From Candidatus Zixiibacteriota bacterium (GTDB lineage: Bacteria > Zixibacteria > MSB-5A5 > RBG-16-43-9): a stretch of DNA of 32,951 bases. Under the pieces are notes generated by a model, which was given only the letters and a program-made list of their open reading frames with translations, ran no database searches and was not told where the DNA came from. Where the stretch lies: the NCBI GenBank assembly GCA_022865345.1, contig JALHSU010000181.1, positions 1-32,951 of the forward strand, written 5' to 3'. Made by a program: the position numbers and the translations under genes. Positions 14,311 through 21,812 of this stretch are shown in pieces (the stretch's first letter is position 1; every line of letters begins with the position of its first letter).

Positions 14311-14799
14311 ATGAATGCAGATACGAGCTTGCTAAAAGAAAGAAAACCTGCCAGAGAACAGAAAAAGAGAAAAGCCATCGAATTAGAGTTCGAAGAACCG
14401 GTCAATTTCAAAGTCCTTTTTCCAGAGGAAAAAGAGATGCCAAAAGAAGGATCTGGGAAAATCCTCGAATTCAATGACCAGGGGATACTGCTTCTGACTG
14501 ATAATTTTTTTAATGAAGGCTCCTTCGTCAACCTCTCTATAAAATTCAAAGGGTTAGGACCTCTGGAGGGAATACTGGGGAAAATAAAAAAGGTGGAGGA
14601 ATCTGAAGAACATGACTTTTATGTAGGAGTGGAGCTTTACTCTTCAGAAAAAATCAAAGCCGAAGCTTTAAGCGGACTACTCCCAGAAGAAATGGAAAGC
14701 TTTAATGCCAGGCTCAAAAAAAGCCTGGTAGATTATTTCAGGCATACGCGGAATTCTCAAAAGAAGACATTCAGCTCAAAAGAGAATATCTCTTATTAA
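14311..14799 (+). CDS. PilZ-like domain protein
   Basis: An AGGAGA site at 14301-14306 selects ATG 14311, although the frame is open from TTG 14212. The 162-residue product has a basic N-terminus and a beta-rich PilZ-like core (KILEFNDQGILLLTDNFFNE to VEESEEHDFYVGVEL), then a C-terminal helix. PilZ proteins bind c-di-GMP through RxxxR and D/NxSxxG. Here the second motif is EFNDQG and the first is not evident, so ligand binding is doubtful. Flagellar PilZ proteins such as YcgR act as motor brakes; a flagellar role here is inferred from position. Confidence 0.6.
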   Translation: MNADTSLLKERKPAREQKKRKAIELEFEEPVNFKVLFPEEKEMPKEGSGKILEFNDQGILLLTDNFFNEGSFVNLSIKFKGLGPLEGILGKIKKVEESEEHDFYVGVELYSSEKIKAEALSGLLPEEMESFNARLKKSLVDYFRHTRNSQKKTFSSKENISY

Positions 14800-14804
14800 A
14801 AAAA

Positions 14805-16571
14805 ATGGAAATACAGCTTACCTCAGAGAAAATACAGAGCTTAGACCTTCTGGTCGAGCAGCTCAAGGACATTTTTCTTGAAATTCCAGTGGGAATTTTC
14901 ATATGTGATCAGAAAGGGGAGGTCAAATACGTCAATAAATTTTTCCCCAGAGTCTTGGGGGGTTCTAAGCCTGAAGATTCGATTGGCTTGAATGTCCTGG
15001 AGTTAGAGAATGTCAAAGCTGCAGGGGTGGATGCGAATTTCAAACAGACCTTAGAACAAGGCGAGCCCTTTTCAGTCGAAAGAGTCAAATACAAAAGCAT
15101 CTGGGGAAAAGAGGTTTATCTCTCCATCAGGGCTACACCAATTAAGGAGAAAAGCGGTTCAACCTGCGGGTTAATAGGTTTTCTGGAGGATGAGACTGAT
15201 AAAGTCAAGTTGGAAGAGGGGCTGAAGCAGAAGATCGCCGAGCTCTTCATCATCGACGAGGTGGAAAAAGTCCTGGGAAGTACCCTAAATCTTAACGAGA
15301 TCCTTGAAATCATCTTAATCGCAGTCACTGCCGGACAGGGGCTGGGATTCAACCGGGCTTTTCTTATGCTGATGGATGAAAAAGGAACCTATCTGGAAGG
15401 GAAGATGGCTATCGGACCTTCTAATCGGGAAGAAGCATACCGAATCTGGAATAACCTTTCTCAACAATATCAATCCCTGGAAGATATCCTGAAGTCTTAC
15501 CGTTCTGCATTGCAACAAAAGGATATCGAAGTAAATCAAATCGTTCAGAAGATAAAGGTATCGATAAGGGAAAAAGATAATCCTTTGATCCAGTCAGTTC
15601 TGGATAAGCAGGCTCGCTATCTGGATGAGGCCAACTACTCTCCTTCTTTTACCTCAACCCTTTTTGAAACCATAGGCACCCGTAAGCTGGCATTGGCCCC
15701 CTTGATTTCAGTGGATAAGGTAGAAGGCATAATATTAGCGGATAATTTCGTGACCGGCAAAGAGATAAAAGACGAAGATTTAAAGCTTCTCCAGATCTTC
15801 GCCCACCATGCCGGCAGTGCCATTGAGAGGTCAAGGCTGTACCAGAGATTGGAGCAGAAACTGATGGAATTGGAAGAAGCCAACAGGAAAATAGCGGAGA
15901 ATAGTCAAAGGATGATCAAGATGGAAAGACTGCAGGCGATTGAGGAGGTGACCTTTCAGGTAGCGCACGAGTTAAGAAACCCGATGACCATAATCGGTGG
16001 ATTTGCCCGCTCGATTTTGAAGAAGACTTCCCCTCAGGATGAGAACTACAAGTCTCTGGAAATAATCGCTTCGCAGACCGAGAGGATGGAGGACCTGCTT
16101 ACCAATTTCCTGGATTATGTCTATGTCCCGGAAAATACAGTCGAGGAACTGGACCTGAATCAGAGCCTGGAGCAAAGTCTGGAACTGCTTAAAGGCGAAT
16201 TAAAAGAGAAAAGGATTTATCTGATCAAAAACCTGCATACACAACTCCCTAAGCTTCACCTCAATCCGGAATTGCTGAGTTCTTCCCTGGTGAATATCCT
16301 TCGTTATATGCTCTCCAATTCCAGCTCCTCTGGCTCTCTTTACATCACCACCCAACCTTTTGACGAACAGGTTAGCCTTACTTTCAGCTTGATGCCAGTC
16401 AATTCAATTCTTCTTCCAGAGAAAAGCTCAAGTTTTTCCCTGGCTTCCACTTTGATAAGAAATTTAGGAGGAACCCTGAAATACAAACCCGAAGACAAAG
16501 CCAGACTCTGTCTGGAGATAAATTTTTTCCCAAAAGGAGGTAAAGATGGACAGCATTCTAATAGTCGATGA
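14805..16571 (+). CDS. PAS-GAF histidine-kinase-like protein with degenerate ATPase domain
   Basis: The 588-residue product has a PAS domain (about 20-130, IFLEIPVGIFICDQKGEVKY), a GAF domain (about 145-345), a coiled linker and a HisKA motif (QVAHELRNPMTIIGGFARSI, His388). The last 150 residues have the place and predicted fold of a HATPase domain, but the N-box reads LVNILRYMLSNSS and no DxGxG or GxGLGL box can be found. Catalysis is therefore unlikely. No membrane helix is seen, so it is cytoplasmic. Its 3' end overlaps the response-regulator gene by 26 bases, so the two are probably partners. Confidence 0.8.
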   Translation: MEIQLTSEKIQSLDLLVEQLKDIFLEIPVGIFICDQKGEVKYVNKFFPRVLGGSKPEDSIGLNVLELENVKAAGVDANFKQTLEQGEPFSVERVKYKSIWGKEVYLSIRATPIKEKSGSTCGLIGFLEDETDKVKLEEGLKQKIAELFIIDEVEKVLGSTLNLNEILEIILIAVTAGQGLGFNRAFLMLMDEKGTYLEGKMAIGPSNREEAYRIWNNLSQQYQSLEDILKSYRSALQQKDIEVNQIVQKIKVSIREKDNPLIQSVLDKQARYLDEANYSPSFTSTLFETIGTRKLALAPLISVDKVEGIILADNFVTGKEIKDEDLKLLQIFAHHAGSAIERSRLYQRLEQKLMELEEANRKIAENSQRMIKMERLQAIEEVTFQVAHELRNPMTIIGGFARSILKKTSPQDENYKSLEIIASQTERMEDLLTNFLDYVYVPENTVEELDLNQSLEQSLELLKGELKEKRIYLIKNLHTQLPKLHLNPELLSSSLVNILRYMLSNSSSSGSLYITTQPFDEQVSLTFSLMPVNSILLPEKSSSFSLASTLIRNLGGTLKYKPEDKARLCLEINFFPKGGKDGQHSNSR

Positions 16572-16902
16572 TGAGGAGTACATCCTGGAACTTTATCAGA
16601 AAGAGCTTAGGGATGAGGGGTATGAGGTAAAATTAGCCAGGAATAATACCGAAGCCCTGAAAATGGCGGAGAAGGAGAATATAAATTTAGTGGTTTTAGA
16701 TATAAAGTTATCCGGGGAAGAGGATGGTTTACAGACTTTGACCGAGTTAAAAAAACAGAACAAGGATCTACCGGTGATCTTGAACTCAGGCTATTCCACC
16801 TACAAAAATAATTTTCAGACCTGGCTGGCAGATGCCTATCTGGTCAAATCCTCTAACCTTTCAGAATTAAAAAATAAAATTCATACTCTTTTAAGCCGAT
16901 AA
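16546..16902 (+). CDS. Single-domain response regulator (CheY-like)
   Basis: The 118-residue product is a complete receiver domain: acidic pair Asp8/Asp9 (ILIVDDEE), phosphoacceptor Asp52 (VVLDIKL), Ser81 (LNSGYS) and Lys101 (LVKSS). There is no output domain. AAGGAGG just before ATG 16546 gives it strong independent initiation inside the upstream kinase gene. It could act as a phosphate sink, a CheY-like signal or a partner of the two kinase-like proteins. FliM here lacks the CheY-binding peptide, so classical CheY action is doubtful. Confidence 0.9.
   Translation: MDSILIVDDEEYILELYQKELRDEGYEVKLARNNTEALKMAEKENINLVVLDIKLSGEEDGLQTLTELKKQNKDLPVILNSGYSTYKNNFQTWLADAYLVKSSNLSELKNKIHTLLSR
16875..16902 (+). 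promoter_or_regulatory. Possible sigma28 promoter before the helical gene
   Basis: TAAA (16875-16878) and GCCGATAA (16895-16902) match the sigma28 consensus boxes exactly, but they are separated by 16 bases instead of 15. The element overlaps the end of the response-regulator gene, and the next start codon is at 16939. Confidence 0.4.
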
Positions 16903-16938
16903 TCTGACAGGCCAAATACTTCTTAGGCCGAGGAAAAA

Positions 16939-17373
16939 ATGAACGAAAAAAATAAGGAAAGCTCTCTTTCGTCCGGAAAGGTGAACGGGGATACCTCTTT
17001 TGAAGAAATAGAAGAAGTACTCAAATCGATGGAGAATTTTGTAGAGCAGGTTAAAGGAGTAGCATTAAACCTGGCCTCCGCAACTGCCAAAGCCAGGAAC
17101 TATCTACCCGCCAAGATCAGCGAGGACGTGCTGGATCTGGTGAACCAATCCTCCAAAGCCACCTCAGAGATGTCCAAGCTGATTAAGCTGGTGCGGATGG
17201 AAGTGGGAGGGGTTTATTCTATAAATCAATACGGGGAGATAGAATTCCAGAGGAATAAAGTCATCGAGGAGAAGATAGAAGAATATCTGGAAAGGATCCT
17301 GGCAGAAAGTCAGAGGATTCTTTTGATAATGAAGAGGCTGAAATCGATTTCTATAGACAACAAGTTAGTCTAA
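16939..17373 (+). CDS. Helical hypothetical protein
   Basis: The 144-residue product is predominantly helical, without membrane segments. Amphipathic stretches at about 20-60 and 105-140 could pair as coiled coils. A GAGG site precedes ATG 16939. It follows the response regulator and may have its own sigma28 promoter. I recognise no family. A helical-bundle signalling or motor-associated protein is possible but unsupported. Confidence 0.6.
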   Translation: MNEKNKESSLSSGKVNGDTSFEEIEEVLKSMENFVEQVKGVALNLASATAKARNYLPAKISEDVLDLVNQSSKATSEMSKLIKLVRMEVGGVYSINQYGEIEFQRNKVIEEKIEEYLERILAESQRILLIMKRLKSISIDNKLV

Positions 17374-17544
17374 AAAAGTTCAGGAAGATATTTCTTAAAA
17401 AAGGGGAAGATAGTTCCGAAAAATCTGGTTCAGTTTATCTTTGAACCTATAAATTCTTTAAGCTAGCAATTCAAGAACAAATTAATTGACCGGGGGATAA
17501 GAAGTTAAGCGGAGAAGTCCTTTATCACTTTAAATCCTGAAAAT

Positions 17545-17561
17545 AAGGCATATAAGTTGCT
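17545..17561 (+). promoter_or_regulatory. Candidate sigma54 promoter before the small exported peptide
   Basis: AAGGCATATAAGTTGCT has GG (17547-17548) and GC (17559-17560) at the exact sigma54 spacing and closely resembles the element before fliR at 8525. The start site should be near 17572, about 23 bases before ATG 17595. It would drive the small peptide gene and flgN. The rest of 17374-17594 shows nothing recognisable. Confidence 0.5.
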
Positions 17562-17594
17562 GAAAAAAATTAATGAAATTTACTCAGGAGTCTT

Positions 17595-17735
17595 ATGACA
17601 AGGTCTCAGTTCATTTTAATACTGCTGATAATACTTATGGCTTTGCTTCTCCCTTATGGATTGAAATCAGCAGAGCCGGATCAGGGGAAGTTCAAGCCGG
17701 TATCCGAGCAGGTCTATCAGGTTCCAGAGGGTTAA
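17595..17735 (+). CDS. Small exported or membrane-anchored peptide (46 residues)
   Basis: ATG 17595 is preceded by CAGGAG at a suitable distance. It encodes a basic N-terminus (MTRSQ), a strong hydrophobic helix (FILILLIILMALLLPYG) and about 23 polar residues ending VYQVPEG. This is the shape of a signal peptide with a tiny mature part, or of a single-pass membrane peptide. The position before flgN and behind a sigma54-like promoter suggests a flagellar link. I recognise no family. Confidence 0.55.
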   Translation: MTRSQFILILLIILMALLLPYGLKSAEPDQGKFKPVSEQVYQVPEG

Positions 17736-17793
17736 GCTCTTAGCTGGATTTGCCGACTAAAATAATGCCAGAGTTACTAAAAGGGGAGGTCTG

Positions 17794-18291
17794 TTGGAAC
17801 AGCAAGTTCTAAGCCTGATAAAATTGATCCATAAAGAGGTGGGGTCGCTGGAGAATTTTCTCAACCTGCTGACAGAAGAACAGGAATGTCTGATAAATAA
17901 TCGTTTTGGTCGTCTGGAGGAATCGATTATAAAACAGGAGCAGGCCCTCATCCAAGCCAAGCAATTAGAGAAAGAAAGGATGAAGATAACCTCCTGGCTT
18001 TTTAAGGATTTTAAAATTGACCAGAGAAAAGGTTCCCTTACTAAACTGATCCAGCTTCTGGATAGCTCTCACTCTTCTAAACTGGAAGAACTGCAGAAAA
18101 CCTTAGTGGATTTACACCGCAAAGTGGAAATTCAAAGAGAAAGGAATGAAGAGCTGATAAAAGATTCGATGAGTTATATAGACCGGAGTATCAAATTCTT
18201 AATGGAGCCCTCTCCTGTCTCCTATTTAAGGAACCCCTCGCATAACCAGGGCAAGGTAATGCCCCCTCTGGTTTTAGATAAAGTAGGGTAA
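17794..18291 (+). CDS. flgN: Flagellar export chaperone FlgN
   Basis: FlgN binds the hook-filament junction proteins FlgK and FlgL and hands them to FlhA. The 165-residue product is helical with the FlgN N-terminal pattern (LIKLIHKEVGSLENFLNLLT, EEQECLINNRFGRLEESIIK), fitting family length. It starts with TTG after AAGGGGAGG. flgK and flgL, which usually follow, are absent, so its clients must be encoded elsewhere if the system is complete. Confidence 0.75.
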   Translation: MEQQVLSLIKLIHKEVGSLENFLNLLTEEQECLINNRFGRLEESIIKQEQALIQAKQLEKERMKITSWLFKDFKIDQRKGSLTKLIQLLDSSHSSKLEELQKTLVDLHRKVEIQRERNEELIKDSMSYIDRSIKFLMEPSPVSYLRNPSHNQGKVMPPLVLDKVG

Positions 18292-18312
18292 TAAAATCGG
18301 GGAAAAAGACCT

Positions 18313-18624
18313 ATGGCTGACATATACACAGGGATTGGTGGATTAAAAAGGGTTAATTCCCTTTTAAAAGGTAAGGCGAATTCGTCCCGGATCCCGATTG
18401 AAAAAACCGAGCGGGCATCCGCTTTAAATCAAGTGAGATTGACTCCCGGGTCAGAGAAGATCATTACCTCTGAAATAAAATTGAATAATGGCGTCCATAT
18501 AACTGGAGTAAAGGATAAGAAAATCAACGAGCTGATCTGGCAGAGGCTTACCTGCGAAAAAACCATTCGTCTAAAACAGGAGATCAAAAATTTTTCCTCA
18601 GCCTGGCTTTCTCGCTTAAGCTGA
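18313..18624 (+). CDS. Hypothetical protein between flgN and csrA
   Basis: The 103-residue basic product has no membrane segment. Its N-terminal text (GIGGLKRVNSLLKGK, KTERASALNQVRLTPGSEK) vaguely recalls FlgM N-termini, but the C-terminus (RLTCEKTIRLKQEIKNFSSA) lacks the usual FlgM helix pattern, and a better FlgM candidate lies at 19948. It occupies the place of flgK/flgL in common gene orders but is far too short to be either. I do not recognise it. Confidence 0.5.
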   Translation: MADIYTGIGGLKRVNSLLKGKANSSRIPIEKTERASALNQVRLTPGSEKIITSEIKLNNGVHITGVKDKKINELIWQRLTCEKTIRLKQEIKNFSSAWLSRLS

Positions 18625-18659
18625 AAAAAGGTCTGTAAATTTCAAGAGGAGAAGTAAAG

Positions 18660-18929
18660 ATGCTGATTCTTACCAGAAAATTAGGGGAGAGCATCACCAT
18701 CGGGGATGATGTCAAGATAACGGTCTTGGGAATTCATGGCAGGCAGGTCAGACTGGGGGTGATTGCGCCTCAAAAGGTAGTTGTTCACCGGGAGGAGGTC
18801 TATTTCAAGATACAGGAGGAAAACAAAAAGGCATCCCAGGCAGGGAAGGAAGAAGCTGCCGAATTAGCCAAGACTATCAGGGAAAAGATAAAGGAAAAGC
18901 CTAAGAGAAAACAGGATTATCCGGAGTAA
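18660..18929 (+). CDS. csrA: Carbon storage regulator CsrA
   Basis: CsrA is an RNA-binding dimer that represses translation at GGA-containing sites, classically flagellin mRNA. The 89-residue product has the full core ([40 protein letters not shown]), including Arg44 in VHREEVY, plus a charged tail of about 25 residues beyond the minimal 61-residue form. The AGAGGAG site fits ATG 18660. The nearby fliW encodes its protein antagonist. The fliM leader at 4041-4136 is a possible target. Confidence 0.96.
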   Translation: MLILTRKLGESITIGDDVKITVLGIHGRQVRLGVIAPQKVVVHREEVYFKIQEENKKASQAGKEEAAELAKTIREKIKEKPKRKQDYPE

Positions 18930-19023
18930 ACTGTAGTTTTGTTCCAGACATATGCTGCTTTAGGCTAAGATCCCCCTAACTCAGATAGTTAAAAAAAATC
19001 AGTTGATCCGACTTGATAAAAAT

Positions 19024-19197
19024 ATGTTCTTCAAAATCAAAAATAAACTTAACCATCAAACCCAGAAGAAAGCTGGTTTTTCCTCCAAGAAGGAAAAGGA
19101 GCAACTCAGTGCCAGGCTGAACAAACTGCGAAATCAGAGAACCCCTTTTTCCTCTGAGGCGATTGATAGCAGCTTTGTTTACTTCGAGGAGAAATAG
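19024..19197 (+). CDS. Doubtful small basic ORF between csrA and fliW
   Basis: The frame is open from TTG 19003 with an ATG at 19024. It gives about 57 residues rich in Lys, Gln and Ser, ending FVYFEEK. No good ribosome-binding site is seen and no family is recognised. It fills most of the 300-base csrA-fliW gap, which is otherwise featureless. Confidence 0.3.
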   Translation: MFFKIKNKLNHQTQKKAGFSSKKEKEQLSARLNKLRNQRTPFSSEAIDSSFVYFEEK

Positions 19198-19230
19198 CCC
19201 CCACTTTCTCTGATTACAAAAGGGGGGCAA

Positions 19231-19680
19231 ATGGAGATTTTGACTTCGCGTTTTGGCAAAATCTCTTTCTCTTCAAAAGAGGTTTACAATTTCAGCAAAG
19301 GGATTTACGGTTTCCCTCAGGAAAAGAAGTACGTTTTTCTGAAGCTGAAAGAGTTCGATCCATTTTTATGGCTGCAATCTGTGGAGAAACCGGATTTAGC
19401 CATTCTTTTAATTGACCCTCTCATTTTTCTCAGGGATTATAAACCAGAGATACCGAAGAAGGAGCTTGAAGATATAGAGATTCTGGATTTGAAAAAAGTT
19501 AAAATCTACGTTACCGTAACTCCATCTGGCAAACTAGAACAATCTACACTTAACCTTTTAGCTCCTATTATAATCAATCCAGCGAAAAAATTAGGGAGGC
19601 AGGTAGTGCTAAAAAGTAGTGATTATAGAATCCAGCATTCCATCTTTGAGAGCTTTAAAAAAAATTCTAAAAAACTATAA
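19231..19680 (+). CDS. fliW: Flagellar assembly factor FliW
   Basis: FliW binds flagellin or CsrA and so couples flagellin level to CsrA repression. The 149-residue product has the usual text: SRFGKISFSSKEVYNFSKGI, YGFPQEKKYVFL, DLKKVKIYVTVTP, LNLLAPIIINP and the C-terminal KSSDYRIQHSIF. The length is normal. AAAAGGGGGGC precedes ATG 19231. The csrA-fliW neighbourhood is standard. Confidence 0.94.
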   Translation: MEILTSRFGKISFSSKEVYNFSKGIYGFPQEKKYVFLKLKEFDPFLWLQSVEKPDLAILLIDPLIFLRDYKPEIPKKELEDIEILDLKKVKIYVTVTPSGKLEQSTLNLLAPIIINPAKKLGRQVVLKSSDYRIQHSIFESFKKNSKKL

Positions 19681-19789
19681 AGCTTCTCAGAATAGCAAGA
19701 GGTTTAAATTCTAAGGAGTTGGGGTCAAAAAGGGTGGGAGGAGTCCTTCATTTTTTTACGAAACTCAGCATGCTTCGAGTGGTATACTA

Positions 19790-19875
19790 ACGCAGACTAA
19801 AGTCTGCGTCTACCATCTATTCTATAAGCAAAAACAGCTCCTTGTGATATATCAAGGGCGTATAGCAATACGCCC
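19790..19875. repeat. Two palindromes between fliW and the flgM-like gene
   Basis: ACGCAGACT-AA-AGTCTGCGT (19790-19809, followed by CTACCAT) and GGGCGTAT-AGCA-ATACGCCC (19856-19875, followed by CTACCATTCG) share the downstream CTACCAT. The rest of the 267-base gap holds only the sigma28 promoter below. Confidence 0.75.
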
Positions 19876-19899
19876 CTACCATTCGTGGGGAAATTAAAT

Positions 19900-19926
19900 T
19901 TAAGTTTTAAAGATTAAAGACGATAA
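19900..19926 (+). promoter_or_regulatory. Sigma28 promoter of the flgM-like gene
   Basis: TTAAGTTT (19900-19907), 11 bases, then GACGATAA (19919-19926). The consensus is TAAAGTTT-N11-GCCGATAA, so each box has one mismatch and the spacing is exact. The FlgM-like start codon is 21 bases downstream. Confidence 0.75.
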
Positions 19927-19947
19927 TCATAATAGAGGTAAAAGAAG

Positions 19948-20376
19948 ATGAAAATCCAAAAAGTTGGTCTGAATTTCAAGATCGCTTCTAACAGAGTTAA
20001 AGATATCTCAAGCTCAAAAGTTGTTCCACTAGACAAGATTGAATTATCTACCTCCAAGAATGTCAAAGAGTTACAAGCAAAATCTGATATAAATCAGGTC
20101 AATGCTAAAGCCGGATTCAAAGTCAATTCACCCAGGATAAACCTTTTAAATTCCGTTTATTCCAGGCATGAAATTCAGAGCAAAAAGATTGATAACTTAA
20201 AGAAGTCAACTCTACATGAAGTATCACCACCTGGTAAAGATAAAATTATCTCCTCTACTGCTGATGTTCGTCAGGAAAAGATCATAGAGGTAAAAAAGAA
20301 GTTAGCTCAGGGATACTATTCCCGGATTGAGGTTTATTCTAAAGTTGCTGATAAAATCCTGGATATTTTGATTTAG
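19948..20376 (+). CDS. flgM: FlgM-like anti-sigma28 factor
   Basis: FlgM holds FliA inactive until exported through the completed hook-basal body. The 142-residue product is longer than most FlgM (about 90-100) with a Lys/Ser-rich, probably disordered N-terminus. Its C-terminal 35 residues follow the FlgM pattern: VRQEKIIEVKKKLAQGYYSR, then IEVYSKVADKILDIL, matching R-x-EKI-x(2)-(I/V)K-x(2)-(I/L)-x-x-G-x-Y and the final A-x-K-(I/L)L. The sigma28 promoter just upstream is what is expected for flgM. The call is by motif and promoter; no alignment was run. Confidence 0.7.
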   Translation: MKIQKVGLNFKIASNRVKDISSSKVVPLDKIELSTSKNVKELQAKSDINQVNAKAGFKVNSPRINLLNSVYSRHEIQSKKIDNLKKSTLHEVSPPGKDKIISSTADVRQEKIIEVKKKLAQGYYSRIEVYSKVADKILDILI

Positions 20377-20422
20377 CAAGCTCGCCCCCTTTTTATTTAA
20401 GCCCCCTTAGACAATTCAAAAG

Positions 20423-21283
20423 ATGAAAGAATCCTTTTCTGAACAAAAGGAAGTCAAATCAGCTTTTGACAAAACTGAGGGAAACCTGCCTACTCCTAAT
20501 CTGGTTTTCCAGGAAATCATTCATTTGATCACTGACCCTTATAGCTCTATTTACGAGATCGTTTCGCTTATTTCAGAAGATCCGGCATTGTCTTTTAAAA
20601 CTTTAAGGCTGGTCAACCGTTCTGAGAGTCAAAAAGGAGAAAGCCTGACCAGTGTCAAGCAGGCTTTGTCCGTTCTGAGTAGAGAGGAAATCAAAACTCT
20701 GGTCTTATCCACTTACGTGACACCCATTGAACAGGAATACCAGGAGTTTTTATTTCGTCATTCATTAGCCTGTGCCTGTGCTTCCAGAATGATCGGACGC
20801 TATCTTTATCCGCATAAACCTTTGAAGTTAGATATTCTGTTCACCCTGGGTCTTCTACATGATCTGGGTAAGCTGGTTATTTTCTCCTCTTACAATCAAG
20901 AGAATAATCCAGAAGATAACAAGTCGGTTCTGGGAAAAGCCAAAAAAAGCTCAAATACTCCGGTGATAGATCATGCAGAGATAAGTGCTAAATTTATCGC
21001 TAAAAGTCATCTTTCAGGGGTGCTTTATCAAGTAGTTCGATTTCACCATCTGCCCAGGCAAGCTTCATCTCACAAGGAAGCAGTGATGATCATTCATCTG
21101 GCGGATTATTTAGCCAATCTCCTTAATGTCGATCTGGAGCACAGCAGTCTTAGCCCGACAGATGAGGATTGCTGGACAATACTCGGACTGGAAAAAACAA
21201 AAATCCTCGATTACCTTTCTCAACTAAAAAATGAGTTTCAGAAATCTGAAGTCTTTTTAAGGCTTTCTGAAGCACAAAACTGA
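20423..21283 (+). CDS. HDOD domain protein
   Basis: HDOD domains are HD-related signalling modules. The 286-residue product spans nearly the whole fold: LPTPNLVFQEIIHLITDPYS, then ISEDPALSFKTLRLVNRS, then the HD-like GLLHDLGKLVIF and the HH pair of VVRFHHLPR. Both His-Asp pairs are kept, which is not universal in HDOD proteins, so phosphodiesterase activity cannot be excluded. No receiver or GGDEF domain is attached. It follows the FlgM-like gene by 46 bases without a clear ribosome-binding site. In other bacteria such proteins regulate motility or CsrA pathways; here that is inference. Confidence 0.8.
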   Translation: MKESFSEQKEVKSAFDKTEGNLPTPNLVFQEIIHLITDPYSSIYEIVSLISEDPALSFKTLRLVNRSESQKGESLTSVKQALSVLSREEIKTLVLSTYVTPIEQEYQEFLFRHSLACACASRMIGRYLYPHKPLKLDILFTLGLLHDLGKLVIFSSYNQENNPEDNKSVLGKAKKSSNTPVIDHAEISAKFIAKSHLSGVLYQVVRFHHLPRQASSHKEAVMIIHLADYLANLLNVDLEHSSLSPTDEDCWTILGLEKTKILDYLSQLKNEFQKSEVFLRLSEAQN

Positions 21284-21490
21284 GTTAATAAATTCGCTAT
21301 TCTGACTTTTTCTCCCCATACAGTTAAGCGTCGCTTTTTTTCAGGCAATGAAGTCCAAATCCGGTTATAATCTTTTTTCAGATATAAGGCAGGATAAAAC
21401 TATTAGGTTAAATATAAATTCTCACGGGTTAGCGAAAGATTCAAACAGATATCGATTATTCCGATATAAGATAAGTAAGTTTATTTTCAC

Positions 21491-21519
21491 TTGACAGTGG
21501 GTGAGCTTAAATTTATATT
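21491..21519 (+). promoter_or_regulatory. Sigma70 promoter upstream of the tRNA-Val region
   Basis: TTGACA (21491-21496), 17-base spacer, TATATT (21514-21519). The predicted start near 21526 is about 290 bases before the tRNA. It may drive the tRNA, and perhaps read into thrS if the terminator at 21954 is leaky. Of the 530 bases between the HDOD gene and the tRNA, the rest is A/T-rich decayed repeats plus the tRNA remnant. Confidence 0.65.
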
Positions 21520-21667
21520 AGCTTGCCGTGAAATGTTTTGAGTTGTTTTGCTGAATTTCAGAGAAATTAAAGATAAAGGTTGAAGGGATAAAGGGATGAA
21601 GGGTTGAAGAGTTTAAGAGGTCGACACTTTTAAACTCCTAAACTCTAAAACTATAAACTGTATTATC

Positions 21668-21718
21668 GGGCAATTAGCTATAGATGGTTAGAGTGTCCCG
21701 CAAGAATGCGGGAAGGTC
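21668..21718 (+). pseudogene. Remnant copy of the tRNA-Val 5' half
   Basis: GGGCAATTAGCTATAGATGG and then TTAGAGTG match the 5' half of the tRNA at 21813 apart from a few changes and an inserted base. The anticodon arm is replaced by a hairpin (TCCCGCA-AGAA-TGCGGGA, 21696-21713), then AGGTC as in the real variable region. The T arm and 3' acceptor strand are missing. The 40 bases upstream (AAACTGTATTA and neighbours) are also shared, so this is a partial duplication. Confidence 0.75.
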
Positions 21719-21812
21719 AAAGAAGAAGTTCAAAGACTCAAAGGTTCAACAGTTCAAAGGTGGAAAAACAAGATTAAACTCATAAACTTTTAAACTCTTA
21801 AACTGTATTAAA

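Noticed and set aside
21455-21485. Sigma28-like box (TCCGATAT) after the HDOD gene
   Set aside because: Both boxes are poor matches and a much better sigma70 promoter lies just downstream.
21595-21800. Possible CRISPR-like direct repeats near tRNA-Val
   Set aside because: The AAACTCTTAAACT- and GGTTCAA-like motifs are irregular in length and spacing, with no spacers or cas genes.
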